DNA of 64,000 nucleotides from JABSSA01 sp039975755 (GCA_039975755.1 JBDWGM010000106.1:57440-121439); one strand, 5' to 3'. Counted from the stretch's first letter, positions 17,295 to 26,522 are shown. Numbers and translations are program-made. The notes: generated by a model not told the origin, from the letters alone.

Positions 17295-18917
17295 TTGCAG
17301 TTACTTAGTGTCTGGACGAGTTTGGATTTACGTCGTCAAATTGTATTAGTGGCTGCAACTTTAGCCATGTTTTTCGGCGTATTGGCCATGTCGAGAATGG
17401 CGACTGCCCCTAGCATGACGCTCTTGTATTCTGGTTTAGAAAGTGGCGCTGCGGGGGACGTTGTTCGCTCTTTAGAGCAGCGAGGGGTAACTTTCGAAAT
17501 TCGAGGCGGCGCAATCTTCGTTGATTCGCGAGAGCGAGATCAGCTGAGAATGACACTTGCGAGCGAAGGTTTACCGGCCAATGGCAGCCGTGGATACGAA
17601 TTGTTGGACAGTTTGTCGGGCTTTGGCACGACTTCGCAGATGTTCGATGCAGCTTATTGGCGTGCAAAGGAAGGGGAATTAGCCCGCACAATTGTGTCTA
17701 GCCCGCATGTTGCGATGGCGCGTGTACACATTGCCTCCACCGGCTCCAACCCGTTTCAGAGAGGTGTCACTCCAAAGGCGTCCGTTCAAATAACCCCAAA
17801 CGGTGGCGAGTTGAATGCCCAACAGGCCAAAGCGATAAAATTCCTCGTTGCATCAGCTGTTGCGGGCCTTTCTCCAGACGACGTTGCAGTTATAAATGCG
17901 AATGGGTCGCTGGTGGGAAATTCAGACGAAGCACCGTCCGTTGGCGATGATGATAAAGCAACCGCAATAAAAGAGCGCGTCGAGCGTTTATTGGAAGCGC
18001 GCGTGGGTTTTGGAAACGCGGTTGTTGAAGTAAGTGTTGAAACCGTAACCGAGAGCGAAGAGTTTCGCGAACGACGTTTCGATCCTGAGAGTCGGGTTGC
18101 TATTAGCACTGATACTGAAGAACGGACTAGCAACTCGAGCGAAGCTGGCGGTGGCGATGTTACGGTTGCTTCCAACTTGCCGGATGCGGAAGGCGGGGGC
18201 GGAGATAGTGCTACTTCGCAAAACAATGAAACCAGAGAACGCGTTAATTACGAAGTGTCTGAAACAGAGCGTGCTGTTGTTCGTTCGCCAGGGGCTATCA
18301 AACGTTTGACGGTTGCCGTTCTGGTAAATGACTTGGCTGACGTGGATCAAGCAGGGCAGGTAACAACCAGTCCAAGACCAGAAGAAGAACTGGTGGCATT
18401 GCGGGAATTGGTTTCATCCGCTGTCGGCTTTGATGAAGAACGCGGTGACGTCATTACTATCAAGTCGATGGCATTGCAGTCCATACCAGCATCAGGAACC
18501 GAAGCATCGACATCATTTATGGATCAGATCGAAATTGATGTAATGTCTGCAATACAAATGGCCGTTTTGGCGATCGTAACCGTCATCCTAGGCCTGTTTG
18601 TTGTCCGCCCCCTTTTGTCTCGTCCGCCACCACAATTGGCATCTACCCCACAACTGCCCGATCTTGAAGCTGGGGGGATGATTGAGAATGGACCAGGAGG
18701 CGATCAAGACAGCGGCTTTGAAGGCCTTCCTGATTTGTCTTTCGGAGGAGAGGCCGGAGACCTTCCCGATCTGCCCGGATTGCCGGACTTTTCCGGAGGC
18801 GGGCTATCTGATGATCCCGTTGATCGGCTTCGTTCAATGATTGGGGAGCGACAAGAGGAAACCGTAGAAGTTCTGCGCTCTTGGCTTGAAGAAGAACGTG
18901 AAAGCAATGCGACATGA
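17295..18917 (+). CDS. fliF: flagellar MS-ring protein FliF
   Basis: A protein of about 540 aa that forms the MS ring in the inner membrane, the base of the flagellum. Two transmembrane segments flank a large periplasmic part (residues about 17-36 and 425-447); the ring-building domain includes LYSGLESGAAGDVVRSLE and ASVQITPNGGELNAQQAKAI. The C-terminal helix DPVDRLRSMIGERQEETVEVLRSWL is the FliG-binding region. No ATG fits well: the frame opens at 17223 and has an ATG at 17268, but GGAGG at 17282-17286 points to the TTG at 17295, giving the usual family N-terminus (QLLSVWTSLDLRRQ). Confidence 0.94.
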   Translation: MQLLSVWTSLDLRRQIVLVAATLAMFFGVLAMSRMATAPSMTLLYSGLESGAAGDVVRSLEQRGVTFEIRGGAIFVDSRERDQLRMTLASEGLPANGSRGYELLDSLSGFGTTSQMFDAAYWRAKEGELARTIVSSPHVAMARVHIASTGSNPFQRGVTPKASVQITPNGGELNAQQAKAIKFLVASAVAGLSPDDVAVINANGSLVGNSDEAPSVGDDDKATAIKERVERLLEARVGFGNAVVEVSVETVTESEEFRERRFDPESRVAISTDTEERTSNSSEAGGGDVTVASNLPDAEGGGGDSATSQNNETRERVNYEVSETERAVVRSPGAIKRLTVAVLVNDLADVDQAGQVTTSPRPEEELVALRELVSSAVGFDEERGDVITIKSMALQSIPASGTEASTSFMDQIEIDVMSAIQMAVLAIVTVILGLFVVRPLLSRPPPQLASTPQLPDLEAGGMIENGPGGDQDSGFEGLPDLSFGGEAGDLPDLPGLPDFSGGGLSDDPVDRLRSMIGERQEETVEVLRSWLEEERESNAT

Positions 18918-19501
18918 CGCTTTCCCATCTTTACCAGAATTTTGGCGACCAAAAACCGCCCAAGCAAACTCCGACGAGCGAGTCCCATGACGCGGTTGAA
19001 GATGAAAAACTACAGTCCTTTGAAGATGGGTACAAAGCTGGGTGGGAAGATGCAGTGAACGCACAGTCACAAGCGCGGGGTCACATCGACAGTGAATTTG
19101 CAAAAAATCTTCAAGAAATTTCATTTAGCTTCCATGAGGCTCGAACGGCGTTGAAGAAGGAACTCGGTGAGATGTTGGAGCCAGTGTTTTTGAAACTTCT
19201 TCCAATTATTTCTCATGAAACTCTGATTCCAAAAATCATCGAGAACATTCAAGGCCTCGCAAACCAGATTGCGGATCGCCCAATTGAAGTGGCCGTCTCC
19301 CCTAACCGCATGGTAACAATGCAATCGGCATTTGAAGATCAAATTCAAGAACCTTTCACTGTAGTGCCTGATGAAGGGTTGGAAAAAGATCAGGTATTTA
19401 TTCGTGTTGGAAAAATTGAACATGTGATAGATTTAGAAATTTGGAATGCAGATATTTGCAGTCTGATATCTAGTCACCTAAAAATCACTGAAAAGGAGTA
19501 G
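18914..19501 (+). CDS. fliH: FliH-like export ATPase regulator
   Basis: A 195-aa soluble, helical protein whose start overlaps the fliF stop (ATGA). An acidic N-terminal part is followed by the FliH-type GYKAGWEDAVNAQSQA stretch, a helical middle (FHEARTALKKELGEMLEPVFLKLLP) and a small C-terminal alpha/beta domain with VRVGKIEHVIDLE. FliH binds and restrains the ATPase FliI and links it to the C ring. FliH proteins are very diverged, so the assignment rests on layout and on its place between fliF and fliN. Confidence 0.72.
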   Translation: MTLSHLYQNFGDQKPPKQTPTSESHDAVEDEKLQSFEDGYKAGWEDAVNAQSQARGHIDSEFAKNLQEISFSFHEARTALKKELGEMLEPVFLKLLPIISHETLIPKIIENIQGLANQIADRPIEVAVSPNRMVTMQSAFEDQIQEPFTVVPDEGLEKDQVFIRVGKIEHVIDLEIWNADICSLISSHLKITEKE

Positions 19502-19505
19502 TTCA

Positions 19506-19799
19506 TTGTCCGATAATCCTGAAACTGCGATTTTAGCATCCGACAAATCCAATCCTTTTACGGCAGTTCCAATCGAAATCACAGTATCAGTCGGTAAAGC
19601 TCGGCCATTGATCCGTGATCTCGTGATGTTGGGAAATAACGCTGTTTTGAAGCTGGACAAACGTGTTGACGACCCGGTCGAGCTCTTTGTAGGCGATAAA
19701 CTCATCGCACGTGGAATGCTGGAAGAAGATCAGGAGAATGATAGCGGTCAATTGGTTGTTCGCCTGACCGAAGTTGTCGGATTGCCGCCGGAGTATTGA
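19506..19799 (+). CDS. fliN: flagellar switch protein FliN
   Basis: A 97-aa SpoA-domain protein of the rotor C ring, starting with TTG at 19506 behind GGAG (19494-19497). The surface-presentation domain shows IEITVSVGKARPLIRDLVMLGNNAVLKLD and VELFVGDKLIARGMLEE, both classic FliN segments. FliN works with FliM and FliG in torque generation and switching; neither partner is recognised in this window. Its stop overlaps the fliP start. Confidence 0.92.
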   Translation: MSDNPETAILASDKSNPFTAVPIEITVSVGKARPLIRDLVMLGNNAVLKLDKRVDDPVELFVGDKLIARGMLEEDQENDSGQLVVRLTEVVGLPPEY

Positions 19800-20530
19800 A
19801 CCGAATGCAACGAATTTTATTAGTTTCGGCTCTGATCATCTGGGTGCCACAAATTGGGTTTTCGCAAGAAATTTCAATTTCACTCGGCGATGAAAATTCG
19901 CTCAGTGCCCGAACGCTACAGCTATTTGCGATAATTACGATTCTTAGCTTAGCTCCAGGCCTTGCTATTATGGTAACTTGTTTTCCATTTATCGTAACTG
20001 TTTTTTCGATACTTAGGCAGGCAATTGGTTTGCAATCGGCACCTCCAAATATGATGATTGTTAGTTTGGCGTTGTTTTTGACCTATTTTGTTATGGAGCC
20101 GGTATTTTTAGAGGCATGGAATAATGGGTTGAATCCACTCATAAATGAAGAAATTGAACCTGAAGCAGCATTTGAAAGAACTTTATCTCCTTTCAGAACA
20201 TTCATGGCAGGGAGATTGGATACCGAAACATTTTACACGATGGCAGAATTGCGTCCTGATACTGCGGGACTCACGCTTAGTGCAGATGCGCCCTTGTCGG
20301 TTTTGATACCCAGTTTTCTACTTAGTGAAATAGCACGAGCATTTCAGGTTGGTTTCTTAGTATTTCTTCCGTTCCTTATAATCGATTTAGTTGTCGCGGC
20401 TGTCTTAATGAGCATGGGTATGATGATGGTCCCGCCTGCTGTTGTGGCACTGCCCTTCAAGCTAGCATTCTTCGTGGTGGCAGATGGTTGGGCGCTCATA
20501 TCTGGAAGCCTAGTTCGCAGTTATTTCTGA
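19796..20530 (+). CDS. fliP: flagellar export gate protein FliP
   Basis: A 244-aa export-gate protein with a cleavable N-terminal signal segment (ILLVSALIIWVPQIGFSQ) and about four transmembrane helices. Family signatures are FIVTVFSILRQAIGLQSAPPNMMIVSLALFLT (in parts RQAIGLQSAPPNMM) and the C-terminal IDLVVAAVLMSMGMMMVPP and FKLAFFVVADGW. It starts either at TTG 19796, overlapping the fliN stop, or at ATG 19805; both give a normal length. It ends the fliF-fliH-fliN-fliP unit. Confidence 0.95.
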   Translation: MNRMQRILLVSALIIWVPQIGFSQEISISLGDENSLSARTLQLFAIITILSLAPGLAIMVTCFPFIVTVFSILRQAIGLQSAPPNMMIVSLALFLTYFVMEPVFLEAWNNGLNPLINEEIEPEAAFERTLSPFRTFMAGRLDTETFYTMAELRPDTAGLTLSADAPLSVLIPSFLLSEIARAFQVGFLVFLPFLIIDLVVAAVLMSMGMMMVPPAVVALPFKLAFFVVADGWALISGSLVRSYF

Positions 20531-20625
20531 TGCCGAACTCTAAGGTTCCAAACTTCAAGCAATTGGAGTTGGCGAAATTTTTATCACCCCTTTTTCGGTA
20601 CGGAACCTTCGCAAGGTTATTCTAA

Positions 20626-21726
20626 CTATCGAACAATGAATTCTGCATGCAGTGCGCCGGATGCTTTTATGCTCTTTAGAATATCAATCATATCTCTCGG
20701 CGAAACTCCGAGTGCGTTCAGGCCAGCGATCACTTCCGACAAAGAAGTTCCGTCCGGGACTTCCGCTAGTCCGGTTCCTTCTTCTTCGTCTATCGCTGCT
20801 TCCGTTCTGGGTACGACCACAGACTCGCCTTCGGCGAATGGATTTGGTTGAACGATAAGTGGACGTTCCTGAACACGTAGTGTCAGGTTGCCCTGACTTA
20901 CAGCGACTCTAGATATGCGTACGTCTTCACCCATAACGATCGTGCCAGACCGCTGATCGACTACAACCCGTGCCTTGCGCTCAGGTTGAACGGTGATATT
21001 TTCTATGCGACCGATTGCGTGGGCGACAGATTGCATGCGAGTGGCTGGCACATTTAGAGTAACTGTACCTGAATCCTGCATGATGGCGACACGGCGACCG
21101 AAATTGTCGTTGATTGCCGCTTCTATCCTTGCGGCAGTTGTGAAATCCGCATCTCTCAAAGCAAGACGCATGTTATTGAGATCGCTTAGGTCAAAATCTA
21201 TCTCTCGCTCTACTCGCGCACCTGATGGAATGACCCCGGCCGTTGGAACGCCCTGTGTTACGTTGGCGCCATCGCCTTCCACCGTAACTCCGCCGGCAAT
21301 GACAGTCCCCTGCGCGACTGCATAGATTTGTCCATCTGCAGCGTTAAGAGGGGTCATTATCAAAGTACCACCAAGCAAGCTATTGGCGTCTCCAATCGCC
21401 GACACCGTGACATCGATCTGTGACCCCGTGCGTGAAAATGGGGGCAGGCCTGCAGTCACAAAAACGGCAGCAACGTTTTTCGGGCGAAACTGCTCGCCGG
21501 TGACATTCACACCGAGCCGCTCGAGAATGTTTGTCATGATTTCCTCGGTAAACGGTGCATTTCGCAGGCCGTCGCCCGTTCCATTCAGGCCAACGACCAA
21601 ACCGTAACCGATAAGATCGTTCCCACGAACGCCATCAAATTCGACAAGATCTTTGATCCGGACGGGACCGGCGAAAACTGTGCTGGCCAGGCACAACCAA
21701 ATGAAGCAAACTTTAAAAATACTCAT
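20626..21726 (-). CDS. flgI: flagellar P-ring protein FlgI
   Basis: A 366-aa periplasmic ring protein with a signal peptide (VCFIWLCLASTVFAG). FlgI hallmarks include RIKDLVEFDGVRGNDLIGYG, the GLNGTGDGLRNAPFTEE motif and the C-terminal LSEVIAGLNALGVSPRDMIDIL. It forms the bushing around the rod in the peptidoglycan layer together with FlgA's help. The gene overlaps flgL by four bases and is last in the motB-flgE-flgK-flgL-flgI direction. Confidence 0.96.
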   Translation of the reverse strand: MSIFKVCFIWLCLASTVFAGPVRIKDLVEFDGVRGNDLIGYGLVVGLNGTGDGLRNAPFTEEIMTNILERLGVNVTGEQFRPKNVAAVFVTAGLPPFSRTGSQIDVTVSAIGDANSLLGGTLIMTPLNAADGQIYAVAQGTVIAGGVTVEGDGANVTQGVPTAGVIPSGARVEREIDFDLSDLNNMRLALRDADFTTAARIEAAINDNFGRRVAIMQDSGTVTLNVPATRMQSVAHAIGRIENITVQPERKARVVVDQRSGTIVMGEDVRISRVAVSQGNLTLRVQERPLIVQPNPFAEGESVVVPRTEAAIDEEEGTGLAEVPDGTSLSEVIAGLNALGVSPRDMIDILKSIKASGALHAEFIVR

Positions 21727-22730
21727 TGAATGAAGTTCACTAGTGACAGGTCGGACAACCGAGCGGTGACGGCATAGATACTTTGTAAACGGAATTGTAC
21801 ATCTTCCAATTTTGTAGCGGTTTCGAATGGATCCACGCCAAGGAGATCGTTTCGAGCCATTTCCAGAGAGGTTTTTTCTGCGGCATTTCTGGTCTCGATC
21901 GCATCGAGACGGGCTTCAGCTGTTCCAATTTGGGCGCGAACGTTGGTCAGGGCTTCTTGGTTAGATTGAAGCGCAACTCCGCTGTCGCGTTGCAATTCAG
22001 CGCGTTGGCTGGAATTGAATGACAACGCGTTGGAAGAGGCTAAAGACGCAAGTGCCACATTCATTAGAGTATCTCGAAGGGATTCATTATCTGCTCGGAT
22101 GTTCACCGTGACATCTTCACCGTCACCTACACGAAATGGAGATAGATCATCGGTTGATCCCTGATAAATCGTTGCGGAAAACCCTGATGGATCGTTGAAC
22201 CAAGTCTCTGCTGCCAGACGTGCGTCAGCAGGTGTCGCAGCACCTGCGATCAGAAATTCCAGTGTATTAAGCAGTGTACTTGCATCTTCTAAAGGGGTTG
22301 TTTTGGTTGCAGCGCCTGCAAATAAACTACGCCCTCCGATGTCTCCATTGAGCTTGGCCATCATGGATTCTAGCGAATTGCGCGCCTCAAACGCGTTTTG
22401 CTCGATAGTCGTTGAGGTTTGAGTTACAGAACTGGCGACAATGGATGTGGCGAGATCGCCAGCTGTAGTTTGGAACGCCTCAAGCGACAATTGCGCAGAA
22501 CTTGTATAGCTCTCAGCCTCCAGTCCAGCTATGCGATAAGCGTCTAAAATACGAAGGTCACGCTCCATATCAGCGAGAAATGAAACATTACCAGCTAGAA
22601 CCTCCCTCACATCGGAAACTTGCCCAGTGGACATCTCCTCAGATAATTTTGTGAGTTCTGCTCGTAAGCTGACACCACGTCGTTGCAGCATGAAACTTTG
22701 GGCAAAATCACCAAGAGAAACGCCTGTCAT
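21723..22730 (-). CDS. flgL: hook-filament junction protein FlgL
   Basis: A 335-aa flagellin-like junction protein. The N-terminal helix MLQRRGVSLRAELTKLSEEMSTGQVSDVRE and the C-terminal VDPFETATKLEDVQFRLQSIYAVTARLSDLSLVNFI follow the FlgL/flagellin D0-D1 pattern (quoted in parts: LTKLSEEMSTGQVSDV; LSDLSLVNFI). The central region is specific to this lineage. It lies three bases after flgK and overlaps flgI. FlgL joins FlgK to the first flagellin subunits. Confidence 0.9.
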   Translation of the reverse strand: MTGVSLGDFAQSFMLQRRGVSLRAELTKLSEEMSTGQVSDVREVLAGNVSFLADMERDLRILDAYRIAGLEAESYTSSAQLSLEAFQTTAGDLATSIVASSVTQTSTTIEQNAFEARNSLESMMAKLNGDIGGRSLFAGAATKTTPLEDASTLLNTLEFLIAGAATPADARLAAETWFNDPSGFSATIYQGSTDDLSPFRVGDGEDVTVNIRADNESLRDTLMNVALASLASSNALSFNSSQRAELQRDSGVALQSNQEALTNVRAQIGTAEARLDAIETRNAAEKTSLEMARNDLLGVDPFETATKLEDVQFRLQSIYAVTARLSDLSLVNFIQ

Positions 22731-22733
22731 TTG

Positions 22734-24188
22734 TTAAAACCCCAATAACTGTTGCATCATTTCGTCAGCCGCCCGAATGACCCGGGCGTTCGCGGCGTAA
22801 GCTTGTTCAATCAAGAGCAGCTTTTGCAATTCCGCGTCGCTGTCGACGCCTTGCTCTAGTTCGAGCTGCTGGAACTCAACCATTTGGGTGGACGAAAACG
22901 TCAATTGCCGGTCTGCAAGAAGGCGTTCAGCTCCAATTTGTGATTGTAGCCCAGCGGTAAGTTCCACCGCGGAAAATACTCCTGATCCAAAGGATCCTGA
23001 TGCCGGTGTGCGTTTTTCTGAAAGTGCGTCGGAATAATTTGTAAATAATGTTGCATTACCTGGATCGCCTGGTGACGCGGCACCTAGCCCATCGCGAAGC
23101 CGCCAAATCTCTCCACCCTGTGCCGGATCGCTCAAAGCGTTAATTGTAAGGCGTTCGGAAAGTCCAAGTTCAGCAAGTGGATCAAAAGGTGCGCCGCCAT
23201 CAGTAAACAATCCAGGGTCTGTGGCGCCAAGTGTCGGGTCTACATTCGGATCCTCAAAGCGTTCCATCAAATCGCGCGCAATGGCATCCAATTGAATTTG
23301 ACCATCAGGTGCAAGGTCGTCACGAATTGCAAATTGTGCGGCCAATGATCCACCGCGCAACATTCCCGTGCTTGCGGATACATCTATCGAAACTCCATTG
23401 ATGGATATTCCCGAAAGTTGTCCGCCACTTAATGACATGTAAGGCGTTACCAACGCCGTCGGCTGAAACTCGAGCTCGGTAGAGCGCCCGTCTAACAACA
23501 CAGCGCCACCCGTCGAATAAAGAGCAATACCGCCATTCTGCCGTTCCATAATCTGAACGGGTACAATTTCACTTATTTCGTCGACCAACGATTGCCGCTG
23601 ATCCACCATTGAAGATGTGTCTCGACCCTGAAGCTTCTGTGTGACGATCTGTGTGTTTAGCGTCTCGAGGTCTTTGAGTGTTCCATTCAAACGCTCAACT
23701 TCATTATTGATCGTTTCGTCGGCGTTGCTCCGCATTGTTTGGAGAGTGCTGGAAGCTTCGGCAAGTCCGGAGGTTAAGTCACTCGCCGATTGTAAAACAA
23801 TTCCCATGCGTTCGATTGCATCAGGCCGACTGGCAGCAGAAATGATGGCGTTTTCGAAGTCAGCGAGCCGAGCCGTGAGTGAACCGGCTTGATCCGGCGT
23901 CCCCAAGACAGCCTCAAAACGTTCAAGATATTGAGTTGTCGAATTCTGAAAGTTGTATTCTGCTGTTGCCAGCCTTCGATCTGCCGTGAGTTGTGGATCG
24001 GAATTGCGAGTAACGCCGACAACCTGGACACCACCTGTGTCTCCAATTTGACGTGAGCTGAGTTCTAGACTCCTAACCCCGTAACCTGGGGTCAGGGCAT
24101 TAGCCAAGTTACTGGAAACGACTTGTGACGCACGCCCGGCAGCAACCAAACCGGACATGGCGTTGTTAAATGCACCAGAGATACTCAT
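22734..24188 (-). CDS. flgK: hook-associated protein FlgK
   Basis: A 484-aa first hook-filament junction protein. The N-terminus has the rod/hook signature SGLVAAGRASQVVSSNLANALTPGYGVRS and the C-terminus the paired helix VDSDAELQKLLLIEQAYAANARVI (quoted in parts: SSNLANALTPGYG; LLIEQAYAANARVI). A coiled-coil segment at about residues 140-190 is normal for FlgK. It sits between flgE and flgL in the usual order. Confidence 0.95.
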   Translation of the reverse strand: MSISGAFNNAMSGLVAAGRASQVVSSNLANALTPGYGVRSLELSSRQIGDTGGVQVVGVTRNSDPQLTADRRLATAEYNFQNSTTQYLERFEAVLGTPDQAGSLTARLADFENAIISAASRPDAIERMGIVLQSASDLTSGLAEASSTLQTMRSNADETINNEVERLNGTLKDLETLNTQIVTQKLQGRDTSSMVDQRQSLVDEISEIVPVQIMERQNGGIALYSTGGAVLLDGRSTELEFQPTALVTPYMSLSGGQLSGISINGVSIDVSASTGMLRGGSLAAQFAIRDDLAPDGQIQLDAIARDLMERFEDPNVDPTLGATDPGLFTDGGAPFDPLAELGLSERLTINALSDPAQGGEIWRLRDGLGAASPGDPGNATLFTNYSDALSEKRTPASGSFGSGVFSAVELTAGLQSQIGAERLLADRQLTFSSTQMVEFQQLELEQGVDSDAELQKLLLIEQAYAANARVIRAADEMMQQLLGF

Positions 24189-24226
24189 TACTGTTCCCTC
24201 AATTTAACGTGTGACTGTCTAGGCCC

Positions 24227-25528
24227 TTAACGCTTGATGTTGGTGGTTTCCTGCAGCATTTCATCGACGGTTTGAATGACCTTGGCGTTTGATGAATATG
24301 CGCGCTGCGTTTGGATCATTGAGGTCAATTCGCCTGCGACATCCACAGAGGATTCTTCACGAGCAAAGGACGCAATTTCACCTGTCGGACCGTCGCCGGC
24401 GTCCCACAAGAAGAAGCTTCCGCTTTGTGGAGATGCCAGATACGTTTGATCATTCAATGCAACCATCCCATTGGGGTTTGGCAAGTCTACAAGCGGAACT
24501 TGATAAACAACGCGCGAAATACCTGTATCAAACAAGGCGCGTACATATCCGTTGCTGTCGACCTCAATCCCAGCGATGTTACCAACCGGCGAACCGTCCT
24601 TTGTGATCAAAGTTGGGGCGAAGCTGTATGACAACTGTGTCATCCCACTGCTGCCGCCGATCTTACCGATTTCAATTTCAATCGGGCCACCTGCGACATT
24701 GACGATAACTGTGCCTTCCACAGGATCGTAGGTTCCGCCGGAATTCGTCGTAACTCCGCTCAAAGTACCACCACCGGTTCGCGCATCGCTAAAATTGAGC
24801 ACGTATTCACCGATAACCGCACCATTTGCAGCTGTGTCAGTCAGTTGCATGGTCCATTCGTTCGACTTTCCAGACGCCGGAATCGTGGGGGTGAAGCTGA
24901 TATTGATGTTTTCGGACGTCCCAAGATTGTCGATGTATTCAACAGACAACGGTTGTGGTGCCCCTACGCTGGTCGATGTCGTTTCGTTAGCCGGAAGGTT
25001 AACGGCCACCTGCATCTGTGTCGTGGGCTGACCAGAGAATTCGTTTACGTTGATCTGAACTGGCTCAAGTCCAGTCGACGTGTCTCTGGAACCGGAGGTC
25101 ACTGACCCGTCTTGGTTTGCGGGCCAACCCATTAAATAATAACCGGTTTCCGTGGCTAAATACCCATCGGCATTCTGACGAAACGAACCTGTCGTAACCA
25201 GATGCATTTGAAGATCACCGTTGTCGACCTGAACTTGTGCAGATTGGGCGACTGGCAAGAAACCTCTGCCACTCACGGCAAGATCTGTTGCGTTGTTTGT
25301 CGCGACCAGTGACCCGGCCTGATCGATTAAGCGGCTTGTGCTTGAGCGCACCCCGCCTGCAGAATATGTACCACCGGCCGAAGATGTGACCATAGAGCTG
25401 AAATCAGTTTGAACACGCTTATAGCCGTATGTGCTTGAGTTAGCGATATTGTCCGAAATGGACGCCAAACGCGAAGCATTTACTTGTAAACCTGCCACAC
25501 CGGCATTGAGCGATGAGGAAATCGTCAT
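24227..25528 (-). CDS. flgE: flagellar hook protein FlgE
   Basis: A 433-aa hook subunit. The N-terminal motif is SSLNAGVAGLQVNASRLASISDNIANSSTYGYKR (core DNIANSSTYGYKR), the central FlgE D2 region carries LPANETTSTSV and Thr/Gly-rich strands, and the C-terminal helix has IQTQRAYSSNAKVIQTVDEML. The ATG at 25528 follows AAAGG; an extension to 25567 lacks a ribosome site. A CtrA-like box (25582-25596) lies 54 bp upstream, between flgE and the motB stop, so flgE-flgK-flgL-flgI probably has its own promoter. The hook assembly protein FlgD is not adjacent. Confidence 0.94.
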   Translation of the reverse strand: MTISSSLNAGVAGLQVNASRLASISDNIANSSTYGYKRVQTDFSSMVTSSAGGTYSAGGVRSSTSRLIDQAGSLVATNNATDLAVSGRGFLPVAQSAQVQVDNGDLQMHLVTTGSFRQNADGYLATETGYYLMGWPANQDGSVTSGSRDTSTGLEPVQINVNEFSGQPTTQMQVAVNLPANETTSTSVGAPQPLSVEYIDNLGTSENINISFTPTIPASGKSNEWTMQLTDTAANGAVIGEYVLNFSDARTGGGTLSGVTTNSGGTYDPVEGTVIVNVAGGPIEIEIGKIGGSSGMTQLSYSFAPTLITKDGSPVGNIAGIEVDSNGYVRALFDTGISRVVYQVPLVDLPNPNGMVALNDQTYLASPQSGSFFLWDAGDGPTGEIASFAREESSVDVAGELTSMIQTQRAYSSNAKVIQTVDEMLQETTNIKR

Positions 25529-25581
25529 AGACACGCCTTTCTGCTGTATCGAACTTCTTCGAAACACCTAGGCGTGCGGCC

Positions 25582-25596
25582 TTAATTCCGCCCTAA
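25582..25596. promoter_or_regulatory. CtrA-like box before flgE
   Basis: Minus-strand TTAG-N7-TTAA (plus strand TTAA-TTCCGCC-CTAA), one mismatch from the core, in the 90 bp between the motB stop and flgE and 54 bp before the flgE start. Confidence 0.5.
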
Positions 25597-25618
25597 CAAA
25601 TAAAATTGCTTCTTTTTC

Positions 25619-26461
25619 TCATTCTTCCCTCAAGAGGACGATTTCGATCCGGTTGTTTCTGATTGCCATGGGGTTTTCGACAGCTGGTTCTCGATCGGCG
25701 TGTCCTGTCACGCGCAGCATTCGACTTGGATCGACGCCTACTTTCTCCAAAAGAACTCGCATTGCAGTTGCTTGATCGCTGGACTTTGACCAGACAGAAT
25801 TCGTCGCGATTACAATTGGTTGAGTCGGTACATGCCCTTCAATTGAAAATCCATTGGACACAATTCGAGTTGACTCAACGATGACCCTAGCTAGGTTTCT
25901 CAACAATTTTGTCGGCGTAACGCCATCGCGTTCGAAAATGGGTGCACCCGGCAATGCGAAAACCTCGATTATGAACCCTTCATCTGTCACTTTTGTGATA
26001 ATGTGTTCGATTTCGTTTTCCATGACACTTGATTCACCGCCTTTCCCTTGCAGGCGCGCGTCCAAGGATTTGAAAACTTCGTCTTGTGCTTCAGTCAGCT
26101 CACTGTTGTCTGAGCCCCCGGTTTGCCCACGCGCTTGTCGTGCCGTCGTAGGTCTTTGAGACGAAGCTCCAGTTCCATTTTGCGGAAGCGTTTCTTCTGA
26201 AAAGACACTGTTGCCCCCAAATGCCCCGTCACCGCCCCCGGAAATCCGATTGATCGCAATGGTCGGCGAAAAGTAATCGGCGATCCCTTTACGTTGTTTT
26301 TCCGTTGTCGCGTTAAGCAGCCACATCAACATAAAAAAGGCCATCATAGCGGTCACAAAATCCGCGTACGCTACTTTCCAAGCGCCGCCGTGGTGACCGT
26401 CACCACCACCTTTTTTCTTTCGTTTGATGATGATTGGCCGCAAGTCACCTTGCGCGCTCAT
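25619..26461 (-). CDS. motB: flagellar motor stator protein MotB
   Basis: A 280-aa stator subunit with one transmembrane segment at about residues 32-54 (YADFVTAMMAFFMLMWLL), where Asp34 is the expected proton-carrying residue, and a C-terminal OmpA-like peptidoglycan-binding domain (SIEGHVPTQ, LRVTGHADREP, IRNNRIEIVLLRE). A Gly/Ser-rich linker at residues 80-120 separates them. The ATG at 26461 follows GAGGTG; the GTG at 26467 is less likely. The two-gene distance from motA is unusual for other bacteria but common in this group. A CtrA-like box lies 46 bp upstream. Confidence 0.95.
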   Translation of the reverse strand: MSAQGDLRPIIIKRKKKGGGDGHHGGAWKVAYADFVTAMMAFFMLMWLLNATTEKQRKGIADYFSPTIAINRISGGGDGAFGGNSVFSEETLPQNGTGASSQRPTTARQARGQTGGSDNSELTEAQDEVFKSLDARLQGKGGESSVMENEIEHIITKVTDEGFIIEVFALPGAPIFERDGVTPTKLLRNLARVIVESTRIVSNGFSIEGHVPTQPIVIATNSVWSKSSDQATAMRVLLEKVGVDPSRMLRVTGHADREPAVENPMAIRNNRIEIVLLREE

Positions 26462-26506
26462 ACCCACACCTCATTTTCACCCAAGACCGGTAATAATACG
26501 GCGAAG

Positions 26507-26522
26507 TTACGCGCCGATTAAC
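26507..26522. promoter_or_regulatory. CtrA-like box before motB
   Basis: TTAC-GCGCCGA-TTAAC, one mismatch from TTAA-N7-TTAAC, 46 bp before the motB start. The rest of the roughly 300 bp to the next gene (26462-26758) contains only the CGTTTGC...GCAAACG inverted repeat near the 650-aa gene. Confidence 0.5.

Noticed and set aside
20531..20625. Terminator between the convergent fliP and flgI genes
   Set aside because: A small AACCTT-CGC-AAGGTT repeat exists, but the stem is short and no T run follows on either strand.
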